In this document: one piece after another, positions 16,743 through 23,721 of the stretch
Layout of the letters: every line of letters begins with the position of its first letter
Position numbering within the stretch: position 1 is the stretch's first letter
Assembly (NCBI GenBank): GCA_023392285.1
Contig: JAEVZK010000115.1
Location: 1-50,493, forward strand
Direction: 5' to 3'
DNA from: Armatimonadota bacterium
GTDB lineage: Bacteria; Armatimonadota; Fimbriimonadia; Fimbriimonadales; Fimbriimonadaceae
DNA length: 50,493 nucleotides
Translations under genes and position numbers: made by a program
The notes under the pieces: model-generated
The model's database searches: none
Told to the model about the DNA's origin: nothing
Seen by the model: only the letters and a program-made list of their open reading frames with translations

Positions 16743-17149
16743 GGTCGGCTTCCCTCCGCCGGGTGGGCGCACAAATCCAGATGCATCCTGACGTTAACGC
16801 AAGAAAGGGGCTCGGAGGTCATTCCTATCAGTGACTCTGCTGTGATTTCAGATGGGTCGACGATGCATTCGATGAACGATGCCGACTCGAAGTCGAGGGC
16901 GGGCACATGGGTCACGAATGAAAGCAGGCTGGCGGCGAGCGCCGCTTTCTGCAGTTCTCGTCCACGGGAAGCCCGGGTGTTCTTGAGCGGCATAAGGACG
17001 TAGATCTCGTCATCGTCGGTGGTCGACCACGTGACCAAGCCGTCCTCCAAGAAGATGTCGCCGCTGGAAGGGAAAATCAGTTGGGCTCGCTCCAAGACGA
17101 GCTTAAGCTGGCAAAGGGCGTGCAGACGCCGCATGAGATAATCGGTCAT
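16739..17149 (-). CDS. Hypothetical protein of the recombinase operon
   Basis: The 136-residue protein (MTDYLMRRLHALCQL...) has a helical start, then strand-like segments (EIYVLMPLKNT, SLLSFVTHVPALDFES). It is soluble and unrecognised. It follows the XRE regulator after 84 bases and overlaps the next gene by four. The general size and composition resemble its two downstream neighbours, so the three may be related adaptors, but the similarity is too weak to claim. Confidence 0.55.
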   Translation of the reverse strand: MTDYLMRRLHALCQLKLVLERAQLIFPSSGDIFLEDGLVTWSTTDDDEIYVLMPLKNTRASRGRELQKAALAASLLSFVTHVPALDFESASFIECIVDPSEITAESLIGMTSEPLSCVNVRMHLDLCAHPAEGSRP

Positions 17150-17233
17150 GTTGCTCCAAGGCCATGTTGAGGCCGCATGGTCAATGGTGACGGGCCGGAC
17201 CTCGGTCCGTCAAGCCCCTTTTGCAATTTGAGC

Positions 17234-17509
17234 TCAGCGCCGGGCGCCGGTGTCGAACCCGCCTGGGAAGATGACCTCTGCTCGAACGCCGAGCACGGCT
17301 GCGATGGTCCTGGCGGTCGAGAGCCGTGGCTTGGTGAAGCCACCTTCGAGGTTCCGCAGCGTTTCGGTCGTGACGACCTTAAACCGGTCGGGGTCCTGCT
17401 CGGCCAGCTTCTTGGAGGCGTGAAAGAACTCCAGGCGCGTGAGTAATGCCTGCTCCCTGAACTCCCTCATCCGCGAGGGGTAGCGATCACGAATCCTCTC
17501 GTTCGGCAC
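17234..17509 (-). CDS. XRE-family helix-turn-helix regulator heading the recombinase operon
   Basis: The 91-residue protein contains a Cro/cI-type fold: REQALLTRLEFFHASK, then TTETLRNLEGGFTKPRLSTARTIAAVLGV, where the second stretch matches the 'l.~lE.G...p....l..iA.~Lgv' signature. The start is taken as GTG at 17509, six bases after CATAAT, rather than the ATG at 17524 that lies on top of that box. It is transcribed away from the second serine recombinase, so it probably controls the 150-base divergent region between them and so the mobility genes on either side. Confidence 0.7.
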   Translation of the reverse strand: MPNERIRDRYPSRMREFREQALLTRLEFFHASKKLAEQDPDRFKVVTTETLRNLEGGFTKPRLSTARTIAAVLGVRAEVIFPGGFDTGARR

Positions 17510-17515
17510 GATCCC

Positions 17516-17521
17516 ATTATG
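17516..17521 (-). promoter_or_regulatory. CATAAT -10-like box, six bases before GTG
   Basis: CATAAT, GGGATC, GTG on the minus strand, without Shine-Dalgarno site. It decides the start of the XRE gene (17509). Same geometry as at 15804 and 22488. Confidence 0.45.
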
Positions 17522-17657
17522 CATTTCGAGGCCACCTCAGGGCCAGCGGCTTTGCGAATCTTCGGCTGGATGCAGGTCGTTTCGATCACCGCTCCTAAGT
17601 TCAAAGTAGAAGTGGATGCCTGTAGGTGCCGTAAGCAAGTGTTGATGACCTGCAACC

Positions 17658-17687
17658 TTGACAAACACCACCTTCTTAGGCCACAAT
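17658..17687 (+). promoter_or_regulatory. Promoter TTGACA-18 bp-CACAAT for the second serine recombinase
   Basis: A consensus TTGACA at 17658-17663 and a 4/6 match CACAAT at 17682-17687. The -10 box covers the ATG at 17686, which argues for the ATG at 17701 as the real start, with a leader of only a few bases. Confidence 0.5.
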
Positions 17688-17700
17688 GTTGAACCAGGCA

Positions 17701-19470
17701 ATGGACACGCGAAACGAGGACTCGCGGGCGATCGCAATTTACGCCCGAAAGTCGAACAAGACCGAAGGCCGATCCAAGTCGGTCGAGGAGCAGATAGAGT
17801 TCTGCCGGTCGGTCATTGCGGCGTTGTCCCTTGAAGGTCGCGAAGTCCGGCTCTACGCCGATCCGGAAGGCGTGAAGGGGGAATGGTGGTGGGAAGATTC
17901 TCACGGGCGTAACCCAAAGCCTTGGAGGAAGGAGCTGACCCGCCTGGTTCACGACATCGAGTCCGGCGAAGTGGGCGCCGTCGTGGTCTGGCGATCCGAC
18001 CGCCTCTACCGCGATGCCGGGGTCTGCGATGGGCTTGCCCGGCTCTTCATCAATCGCCGAGTCAGAGTTATCATGCAGGGCCGCGAGGTTGACCCCGGCT
18101 CCGCGGATGGACGTTTTCAAGTTACTGTGGAGGCAGCGAACAATCGCCGCTGGCGCGACCAGATTTCAGAAGATGTCCGAAGGGACCACGACCTCAAGGC
18201 GAGGCTCGGAATGTTTACGCGCAATCCCTCGTGCCTTGGGTTTCGGTCAAAGGGCAAGGACAGTCAGGCGGTCTTGCCCGTGGAGGAGGAGCTTGAAATC
18301 GTTCGCCGGATATTCAGGCTCTACGTTCACGGCGAGGATGGTTCCGCCCCAATGTCCCCAACTGGAATTGCAAAGAAGCTCATGCGCGAGGGCGTGCGAG
18401 TGGCTGTCGGCGCGAAGGGACATAAGGCCAAGGATGCGAGCCTGGTCCACGAAAGCCAGATTCGGACGATTCTGTCGAACCCGATGTATGTGGGACGCTG
18501 GCGCCACTTGGAGCAGGAATGCGAGTGCGCCGCTCTGCGGGTTTGTGGCGATGCGGGGTCAAACGGCGCTGCGATTTCCACTGAACTCTTCGAGGCCGCA
18601 AGAGCCAAGCTTCGCTCGACAAAAACCCGCTCAGAGAAGGCGAAGTACAGCGCCCACCTACTCACGGGACTAGCCGTATGCGGCGGTTGCGGGCGCCCGA
18701 TGCAACTAGGGTCGAAGCGGTTGCCGGACGGCACGACTGCCAGGGTGTTCAAATGCGTAAACAAGACGGGTGACCGCTGCCCGCGCGGCGCGAGCGTTGG
18801 CGTCCGCGACCATGTGTTGGACGAATGGGTTCTCGGTGCCTTGCTACCGTTTATCCGGCGCGAAATCTCGGAGGCTGCAATCTCAATCGAGGCGCAAGAA
18901 CTGGAGGAGCAGCGCCTCGTGCTTGAGGCACGCGTGCGCGACATACGGAGAAAGGAGACAGAAGAGCTCAAGTCGCTCGTCGGGGCCTTAGACGCAGTTC
19001 AGGTGGCTGCCATAGCTGCCGACTTCCGAATGGAGAGGTGTGAAGCGGAAGCGCATCTCGAGCGGCTGCGCGACCGAATTGACGCTCAGGCACGGGCCAT
19101 CGAAGTTCCTGACGAAGATTTGCTAGGCGCGAAGGACAAGTCCAGAATGAAGCAGGCGCTTATGAGCTTTCTGAACTGGATTGCGCTCACCAAAGGGGGC
19201 GTCGTCGCCTACACGAAGTCGGGAGCAATTATTGCCGCGTCGTACGACGGCTCGACGCTGACGGGCTACAAACGCCAAGGCGCGTTCCGGCGTGTCGAAG
19301 CTCCATCTGCTCGCGCGGCGGTCGGCTGCGCCGAATGGTTTCCGTGCCCGAAGCGGTTTGTCGAAGGCAGGAGGTATGTGTTGGGCGCGGTCACGGCCGG
19401 ATTATCCGATTCGGACATCCTGCCCTTTGTCATTTGGCCTCGTGGGGATGAGGAGGGGGCAGATGCGTAA
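17701..19470 (+). CDS. Large serine recombinase (integrase/transposase), intact
   Basis: The 589-residue enzyme has all parts of the class. The resolvase domain has IYARKSNK with nucleophile Ser18 and VVVWRSDRLYRDAGV. The recombinase domain spans about residues 180-330, including ILSNPMYVGRW. A zinc ribbon follows with CGGCGRPM and, further on, FKCVNKTGDRC, and then a coiled coil at about 395-480. It catalyses DNA cleavage through a Ser-DNA bond, with 180-degree strand rotation, between att sites. It reads away from the XRE regulator and the other recombinase. Its zinc-ribbon and C-terminal region differ from those of the minus-strand enzyme, so it is not a recent copy. The stop overlaps the next gene by eight bases. 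Confidence 0.9.
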   Translation: MDTRNEDSRAIAIYARKSNKTEGRSKSVEEQIEFCRSVIAALSLEGREVRLYADPEGVKGEWWWEDSHGRNPKPWRKELTRLVHDIESGEVGAVVVWRSDRLYRDAGVCDGLARLFINRRVRVIMQGREVDPGSADGRFQVTVEAANNRRWRDQISEDVRRDHDLKARLGMFTRNPSCLGFRSKGKDSQAVLPVEEELEIVRRIFRLYVHGEDGSAPMSPTGIAKKLMREGVRVAVGAKGHKAKDASLVHESQIRTILSNPMYVGRWRHLEQECECAALRVCGDAGSNGAAISTELFEAARAKLRSTKTRSEKAKYSAHLLTGLAVCGGCGRPMQLGSKRLPDGTTARVFKCVNKTGDRCPRGASVGVRDHVLDEWVLGALLPFIRREISEAAISIEAQELEEQRLVLEARVRDIRRKETEELKSLVGALDAVQVAAIAADFRMERCEAEAHLERLRDRIDAQARAIEVPDEDLLGAKDKSRMKQALMSFLNWIALTKGGVVAYTKSGAIIAASYDGSTLTGYKRQGAFRRVEAPSARAAVGCAEWFPCPKRFVEGRRYVLGAVTAGLSDSDILPFVIWPRGDEEGADA

Positions 19471-19882
19471 CACGCGCCTACGATCCAAGAAGGTTTCTGG
19501 CGATTTGAAGTTCGGCTCGGACGTCGCCGATCTACTTGGCCTGTCGGACGAAGAGGTTGCCGTCATCGTCGGTGCGATCATAGGCCTCCGGGCTGATGCA
19601 TTCGCTGTTGCTATCTTCGGGGACGGGCGCCGATTACCGTTCATGGTGCCTGTCGGCCTCAAGGCTTTCGCCGGAACCCGCATTGATCGAATAGTTGAAG
19701 ACTGCTTCTTGGCGGATGCGAAATCAGTCGTGTGCGCAGTTCTGGCTAGCAGCGGATGGCGGCCGAACTGCGAGAGGCAGGCCATCGCCGGCGGGGTTCG
19801 ATTCCTGTCCCTTGAATCCGTTAAGGCAATGCCCGAAGGCCGTGAGGGGCTGTCCCGGCGCCCAATCGCGACTAGTCCTTAA
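19463..19882 (+). CDS. Hypothetical protein behind serine recombinase
   Basis: The 139-residue protein starts at ATG 19463, preceded by AGGAGGGGG, inside the end of the recombinase gene. It carries an early stretch FGSDVADLLGLSDEEVAVIVGAI that could be a helical DNA- or protein-binding domain, then strand-like segments. No known domain recognised. Because it is translationally coupled to the recombinase, a helper such as a directionality factor is possible, but this is by position only. Its 3' end overlaps the convergent XRE gene by 11 bases. Confidence 0.55.
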   Translation: MRNTRLRSKKVSGDLKFGSDVADLLGLSDEEVAVIVGAIIGLRADAFAVAIFGDGRRLPFMVPVGLKAFAGTRIDRIVEDCFLADAKSVVCAVLASSGWRPNCERQAIAGGVRFLSLESVKAMPEGREGLSRRPIATSP

Positions 19883-20123
19883 AGGTAGCGCGCTCGCGCC
19901 AAGTGCCAATCAGCTCGATCAAGTCAATGCCTGCAGCGTCACAGTAGCGGGACAGTTCGAGCAAGTCGATGCGGCGCTCTCTTCTCTCCCACTTGCTCAA
20001 CTGGGAAGCCGAAATTCCGAGCCTCTCTGCTACCTGCGCCTGACTGACTTTGAGTTCCTCGCGGCTGGCGCGCAGAAGATCCACCAGGAGCCGGTATTCG
20101 GGCGTGTGGATGGATTTCTGCAT
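19872..20123 (-). CDS. XRE-family helix-turn-helix regulator
   Basis: The 83-residue single-domain protein (MQKSIHTPEYRLLVDLLRASREELKV...) has the full HTH_3 pattern: SQAQVAERLGISASQLSKWERRERRIDLLELSRYCDAAGIDL. It belongs to the common small regulators that begin 'M.KSIhTpEY..L..lL...R'. An in-frame GTG (20135) could give four more residues. It is divergent from the PDZ membrane gene, and repeats with GACATGTC cores lie between the two starts, so it probably controls both itself and that gene. Confidence 0.8.
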   Translation of the reverse strand: MQKSIHTPEYRLLVDLLRASREELKVSQAQVAERLGISASQLSKWERRERRIDLLELSRYCDAAGIDLIELIGTWRERATFKD

Positions 20124-20127
20124 GGCC

Positions 20128-20157
20128 TTGACCACATGCAGATTGGCCGTCTAAGAT
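20128..20157 (+). promoter_or_regulatory. Promoter TTGACC-18 bp-TAAGAT
   Basis: TTGACC at 20128-20133 and TAAGAT at 20152-20157 in front of the PDZ gene. The -10 box ends four bases before ATG 20162, so that ATG would be at or slightly upstream of the transcript start; nearby in-frame ATGs at 20177, 20183 and 20186 are alternatives. Confidence 0.45.
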
Positions 20158-20158
20158 A

Positions 20159-20194
20159 GACATGTCCAACTTAGACATGTCTATGATGGACATC
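20159..20194. repeat. Three GACAT(G)TC-type units at 15-bp spacing
   Basis: GACATGTC palindromes lie at 20159-20166 and 20174-20181, and a half unit GACATC at 20189-20194; all three start exactly 15 bp apart. They overlap the predicted transcript start and first codons of the PDZ gene. The layout fits an operator for the divergent XRE regulator. A coding explanation is also possible, since the repeat encodes DMS/DMS/DI. Confidence 0.5.
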
Positions 20195-20698
20195 CGAGCC
20201 GTGGCAGCACTTCTAGTTATCGCTTTGATTCTCGGGATAATCCTGATCCTCGTCCTCCTTGAGAAGAACACCGGTGGAGAAAACGGTGGAGTTGGCTGCG
20301 TCTCGGTGGGAGTCGTGGCAGTCATCGCCTTCCTCGTCTTTCTCCAGATCAATTCGAACCGGCAAAGCGCGGGTTCAGGAGTGCCAACGCCGCATCGATC
20401 CGTTGGGCTGTGGCTGGAGGCTATTAACCCGACCAATTACAATCGGCTCCGCATCGACCCGACTTGGGGTTGGTACGTTGGCGGGGTTGACATCGGGAGT
20501 GCGGCCGAGAGGGCTGGAATTCGGAAGGGTGACTTCTTATTGACCGCTGACGGCAGATGGCTCAGCCAAGCGGTTCCGGGCGATCCGTTGACGGCTGTCA
20601 AGGCAGGAAAGCCCCCCGGAACGACGATGATCGTCTGGGGCTATCGCGACTTTGGCTCGTCCCTGCAGCAATGGACATGGCGAGTCGTCCTGCCGTAG
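20162..20698 (+). CDS. Membrane protein with C-terminal PDZ-like domain
   Basis: The 178-residue product has two hydrophobic segments (about residues 12-34, AVAALLVIALILGIILILVLL, and 43-60), then a soluble domain. The latter has the PDZ signature for protease-associated domains: VGGVDIGSAAERAGIRKGDFLLTADGRWL, followed by a strand ending. Such domains bind C-terminal tails of partner proteins. No protease domain is present. It stands alone between an XRE regulator and a convergent gene; role in the mobile element is unknown. The start is uncertain by up to eight codons because of several in-frame ATGs in the repeats. Confidence 0.65.
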   Translation: MSNLDMSMMDIRAVAALLVIALILGIILILVLLEKNTGGENGGVGCVSVGVVAVIAFLVFLQINSNRQSAGSGVPTPHRSVGLWLEAINPTNYNRLRIDPTWGWYVGGVDIGSAAERAGIRKGDFLLTADGRWLSQAVPGDPLTAVKAGKPPGTTMIVWGYRDFGSSLQQWTWRVVLP

Positions 20699-20738
20699 AT
20701 CGAACGGCCGCACTGTGGCGGCCACACTCGCATAACTA

Positions 20739-21323
20739 CTAAGTCTCCTCCTCCACGACTTCGAATAGCTCCGAGATATTGTCGGGCGGATTGGAGGAGT
20801 CGTACTTCAACTGAGTCTCCTCGAGAATCTGCAGCGCTCGCACGGGCACCTTGGCGCCCCTGCGGAACGACTTGCTAGCCGCCTCAAAAGCGGCGGAAAA
20901 GCCGTTCCATACGATGTGCAAAAGCTCGCAGTCGTCGTCGCTGATGCCCGGTATGTCTTCCATGTCATCCGTGAAAACCGGCGGTTCCGCGAAGAAGTAG
21001 CCGTGCCGTCCGAATCCCGCCATTAACAGGTAGCGATTGTCGTGGACACAGTGGCTGCTCGACGCCATGAAGAGACCCGGCACTCGCTGACTGATGCCGT
21101 GGAAGTGCGCCCCCAGGGGGTCATAGCGCATCTGTGCGTTTAGGCTGAGGCTGTAGGGCGTCTCGTCGTAGTCGACGTCCCAACCCACGGCTGTTTCCTC
21201 CAAGGCCTTGAGCTCGACGTAGTCGTTGCCGTTGGAGCTCTCGAATGTCAGGATTTCCCTGAGCGCCTTCATCTGGTCTGGCGGCCCGGCGAACCAGGCT
21301 GTCTCGTAGTACATGTTTGCCAT
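20739..21323 (-). CDS. Api92/DUF1281-like ferredoxin-fold protein (putative)
   Basis: The 194-residue protein starts at ATG 21323 behind AAGGAG; an upstream in-frame start (21365) lacks such a site. The N-terminal MYYETAWFAGPPDQMKALREIL follows the pattern 'y.t..v.Gpp..~..l...l' of Api92-like proteins (DUF1281), found in phages and integrative elements, and GRHGYFFAEPP fits their later strand. An acidic helical tail follows. The neighbouring gene at 22561 has a similar opening, so the two may be distant paralogues. Function in this family is unknown. It is the last gene of the minus-strand operon from 23279. Confidence 0.55.
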   Translation of the reverse strand: MANMYYETAWFAGPPDQMKALREILTFESSNGNDYVELKALEETAVGWDVDYDETPYSLSLNAQMRYDPLGAHFHGISQRVPGLFMASSSHCVHDNRYLLMAGFGRHGYFFAEPPVFTDDMEDIPGISDDDCELLHIVWNGFSAAFEAASKSFRRGAKVPVRALQILEETQLKYDSSNPPDNISELFEVVEEET

Positions 21324-21379
21324 TAAATTTCTCCTTGCCCTGTCGGGGCAGGAATGCTTGTACAAATTGCCGATCTGGC

Positions 21380-22390
21380 CTAGCCGCGCGGCAGCACGCC
21401 CTCGGAGAGGATCATCTCCGGCACGGTGCGCCTCAGGATCGAGAGATCGAGGCTCAAGGTGCCGTTGACGTGACCTCTATCCGCATTCAGCAATGGCGTC
21501 CACCTTGCTCCCTCGGTCTTGAACGGACGGGGCTCGTATTGGCGGCCCGACGCCACCGACTTGCTTCGAACACTCTTCTTGCTGTAGTCGACCAGGGCCA
21601 GCAAGTCCAGCAAGACATGAGTGCCTGTCTGGCGGTCCAGCAGGAGCTCCAAACAGCGCCCGAAGACATTCGGATTGGGACACGAAAAGCTCGGCTTCTC
21701 CAAGGACCCACTGCATACTTCATGCACCCGAACGGCGTGGTGCAGTTTGTCGTCGACGATGCCAAGACTTCGCCCTAGGATTCGCTCGGCTACACGTGCG
21801 TCGTCTAGGGTGGCGTGCCAGAGCCGATCTCCCTCTTGGTCCACCTTGAGGATGGGCCGCTTCAGCGTATCGGCGATCAGCTTGCCCCATCCGGTTGCGA
21901 TGAACCCCTCTAGCTCCTGCCGGAGGCTTCTACCCCGGCGCTCATACGTCACGAGATTCTGCTTACGCAGCTCTGGGTACCAAAGGTCGACGTCCCAACC
22001 AAACCCGTCCCATTGGATCACGCCCGCCGCGAGCAAAGCTTGCTTCTTTACAAGCAACGACTCATGGGTTTCCTCCAGCTCAAAATCCCGATGACCCGTG
22101 AGCAACCCGGCAAAGTGACCTTCGAACCGGACAACGTCGACCAGGCCATCTGATGAGTGTCGAGCGAAGGCCAAGCGGGTTAAGCCGTCGTCGATCTTGC
22201 GCAGCAGGCCGATGTTCAAGCCGACGTGGTCCAAGGCATCGTCCGTCGTGTACTCCCATGCATAGATGTCGCAATACATCGCTCTGAGCTGGCGCAGGCG
22301 ACCGAAGTACAAGTCGATGGCGGACGCCTCGAGTTGCGCGTTCTCTTCGTGGGCCCACTCAAGCGTCCACAGCTCGTCGAGCCCGGTCAT
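21380..22390 (-). CDS. Hypothetical protein of mobile-element operon
   Basis: The 336-residue protein begins MTGLDELWTLEWAHEEN. The ATG overlaps the stop of a 31-codon ORF (ATGA), with AAGGTGG seven bases before it inside that ORF. A longer frame exists upstream to 22720 but covers the predicted promoter and the next gene in another frame, so it is not used. The sequence is rich in Trp, Asp and Leu with many helices, soluble, and lacks known catalytic motifs. No family recognised. Confidence 0.6.
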   Translation of the reverse strand: MTGLDELWTLEWAHEENAQLEASAIDLYFGRLRQLRAMYCDIYAWEYTTDDALDHVGLNIGLLRKIDDGLTRLAFARHSSDGLVDVVRFEGHFAGLLTGHRDFELEETHESLLVKKQALLAAGVIQWDGFGWDVDLWYPELRKQNLVTYERRGRSLRQELEGFIATGWGKLIADTLKRPILKVDQEGDRLWHATLDDARVAERILGRSLGIVDDKLHHAVRVHEVCSGSLEKPSFSCPNPNVFGRCLELLLDRQTGTHVLLDLLALVDYSKKSVRSKSVASGRQYEPRPFKTEGARWTPLLNADRGHVNGTLSLDLSILRRTVPEMILSEGVLPRG

Positions 22391-22482
22391 CGCCAAGCCA
22401 CCTTGGTGATGATCGGGGCCTGCTCCCCCAGGGTCGAAATCTGGTTGCCAGGTACGGACCTGGTCATATCGCTGGTCTTCAC
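22387..22482 (-). CDS. 31-codon leader ORF coupled to the 336-residue gene
   Basis: GTG at 22482, five bases after CATAAT, opens a 31-residue frame (MKTSDMTRSVPGNQ...TKVAWR) whose TGA overlaps the ATG of the next gene. It contains that gene's ribosome binding site. The peptide has no recognised motif. It may exist only so that ribosomes loading on a leaderless mRNA reach the real gene. Confidence 0.4.
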   Translation of the reverse strand: MKTSDMTRSVPGNQISTLGEQAPIITKVAWR

Positions 22483-22487
22483 GCGCT

Positions 22488-22493
22488 ATTATG
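22488..22493 (-). promoter_or_regulatory. CATAAT -10-like box, five bases before GTG
   Basis: CATAAT, AGCGC, GTG on the minus strand; the flank CGACATAATA is shared with the box at 15804. TTCACG lies 17 bp upstream as a possible -35 element. Confidence 0.45.
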
Positions 22494-22560
22494 TCGATCG
22501 CATCCGAACTCGTGAATGCAGACTCAGATCGGCCCGCCGGGACGGAGCCCCGGCGACTTC

Positions 22561-23058
22561 TTACTTGGCGACGACCAGCCGGGCCACGGAAGCCAAGACA
22601 ACGTCCATGTCGCCGGGATAGAGCCGGTCGCTGCTGATTGCCGCGTGGACATCGGACAGGCAATAAGCCTGTCCCAAGCCTCTCAGACAGTCCGAGGGGC
22701 TCCGGCCAGTCGCGGGACACTCAAACAGCAGCAGTTCGTTACCGTCTTGATATGCGCCCACGTATTGCTGGTCTGCTTGGATGGTCGATGCGTTGCCGAC
22801 AAAGAGCAGAAGGGGGAATTCTCGGCTGATGGCCGGCAGGTACCGGAGAAATGGAAAGTCGCCAGATTGCAAGAACAGTTCCAGCTTGTTCGGGGACCGC
22901 TCCCAATGGATTCTCTTGCTCTTTGCCGGCAATCCCTCGAGCCGCAGCTCCACCGTAATGCTGCCGAGCCTACCGCTTACCGCCAGAACCTCCTCAAACT
23001 TGTTCAGGGCTTCCTCTGGGCCCGTTACGCAGAGGTGTTCATCAATCAGCTTGGTCAC
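22561..23058 (-). CDS. Api92/DUF1281-like ferredoxin-fold protein (putative)
   Basis: The 165-residue protein opens MTKLIDEHLCVTGPEEALNKFEEVL, matching the beta-alpha start of Api92-like/DUF1281 proteins ('~.l.vtG....l..F...~'). FPFLRYLPAISREFPLLLF followed by QYVGAYQDGN fits their second half, where a helix with 'YPdL.f' precedes 'G...~.~G'. Members are known from phages, plasmids and ICEs without defined function. The ATG overlaps the stop of the small gene upstream (ATGA). A short tail of about 50 residues is specific to this protein. Confidence 0.55.
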   Translation of the reverse strand: MTKLIDEHLCVTGPEEALNKFEEVLAVSGRLGSITVELRLEGLPAKSKRIHWERSPNKLELFLQSGDFPFLRYLPAISREFPLLLFVGNASTIQADQQYVGAYQDGNELLLFECPATGRSPSDCLRGLGQAYCLSDVHAAISSDRLYPGDMDVVLASVARLVVAK

Positions 23059-23279
23059 CAGTCCTCCCCCATGAGGTCAAACGGCTCGCGACCGTCTTCA
23101 AGCGCCCTCGTGCGAATCCGATAACCGGTTTCCCGCGGCGCCGGCTCCGCAGTCGTGCGTACAAAACTCTGGTTACCGAGTTCGGCTAACGGTGCGGTGC
23201 CGTGAACCGGGTTCCAGCTCCGCGAGACCCGGCTGCTCCCAAGCAGACGGCTTAAAACACGCCGGATAGTTGACATCAT
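23055..23279 (-). CDS. Small basic hypothetical protein, first gene of operon
   Basis: Seventy-four residues (MMSTIRRVLSRLLGSSRVSR...), basic in the first third, with an acidic end. AGGAGA lies eight bases before ATGATG, supporting translation. It resembles no family known to me. It is the first gene of the operon that reads left towards 20739, and it is the gene nearest to the junction with the truncated czcA, so it probably marks the right end of the mobile element. Confidence 0.5.
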   Translation of the reverse strand: MMSTIRRVLSRLLGSSRVSRSWNPVHGTAPLAELGNQSFVRTTAEPAPRETGYRIRTRALEDGREPFDLMGEDW

Positions 23280-23376
23280 AGTTAGTTCTCCTCGCGCGAT
23301 GGCGCGTGAGAGCCTGCTTAGGAGCCGATGGGCCGAGCACCTTCAATCTGCGATCTTTTTCTGATCAAATGACCAC

Positions 23377-23721
23377 TCTGGCGTCGCGGTTTTGAACGGG
23401 GTCGTGATGGTATCGGCGATCAATCGCCTGCGCGAAGACTTCGGGCATTCCGTGCGTGAAGCGACCCGGCTTGGAGCATTGGAGAGGCTTCGTCCTGTGC
23501 TAATGACAGCCCTTGTCGCCGCACTCGGATTCATTCCGATGGCGATCAACACGGACATCGGCGCGGAGGTTCAACGACCGCTAGCAACTGTGGTTATCGG
23601 AGGCATCATGTCGGCGACCGTGCTGACCCTCGTTGTGCTGCCCGTGCTCTATATCTGGTTCGAAGGTGGCGGGGCCGCCAAGGCCGCCAAGACGCCGAAG
23701 GTGGAGGAGATCATCGAATGA
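23377..23721 (+). pseudogene. czcA: 3' fragment of czcA-type heavy-metal RND permease gene
   Basis: From SGVAVLNGVVMVSAIN onward the frame matches the last about 115 residues of CzcA/CusA-type permeases, including RLRPVLMTALVAALGFIPMA, the conserved region of the last transmembrane helices, and VLPVLYIWFE. In CzcA this starts near residue 920 of about 1040, so roughly nine tenths of the gene are missing. The homology stops abruptly at 23377, and upstream lies unrelated sequence with an in-frame stop at 23362. The break was probably made by insertion or deletion at the edge of the element. Its TGA overlaps the ATG of the PII-like gene, the usual neighbour. Confidence 0.8.

Noticed and set aside
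17146..17343. 65-codon minus-strand ORF
   Set aside because: It overlaps the XRE gene in another frame and has a low-complexity Pro/Ser composition; treated as a shadow.
19785..19815. GGGGTTCGATTCC looks like a tRNA T-arm
   Set aside because: No matching acceptor, anticodon or D-arm around it, and it lies within a plausible coding frame; chance similarity.
22391..22720. N-terminal extension of the 336-residue gene to 22720
   Set aside because: It covers the predicted CATAAT promoter and part of the gene at 22561 in another frame, and its composition (Arg/Pro/Gly-rich) differs from the rest.
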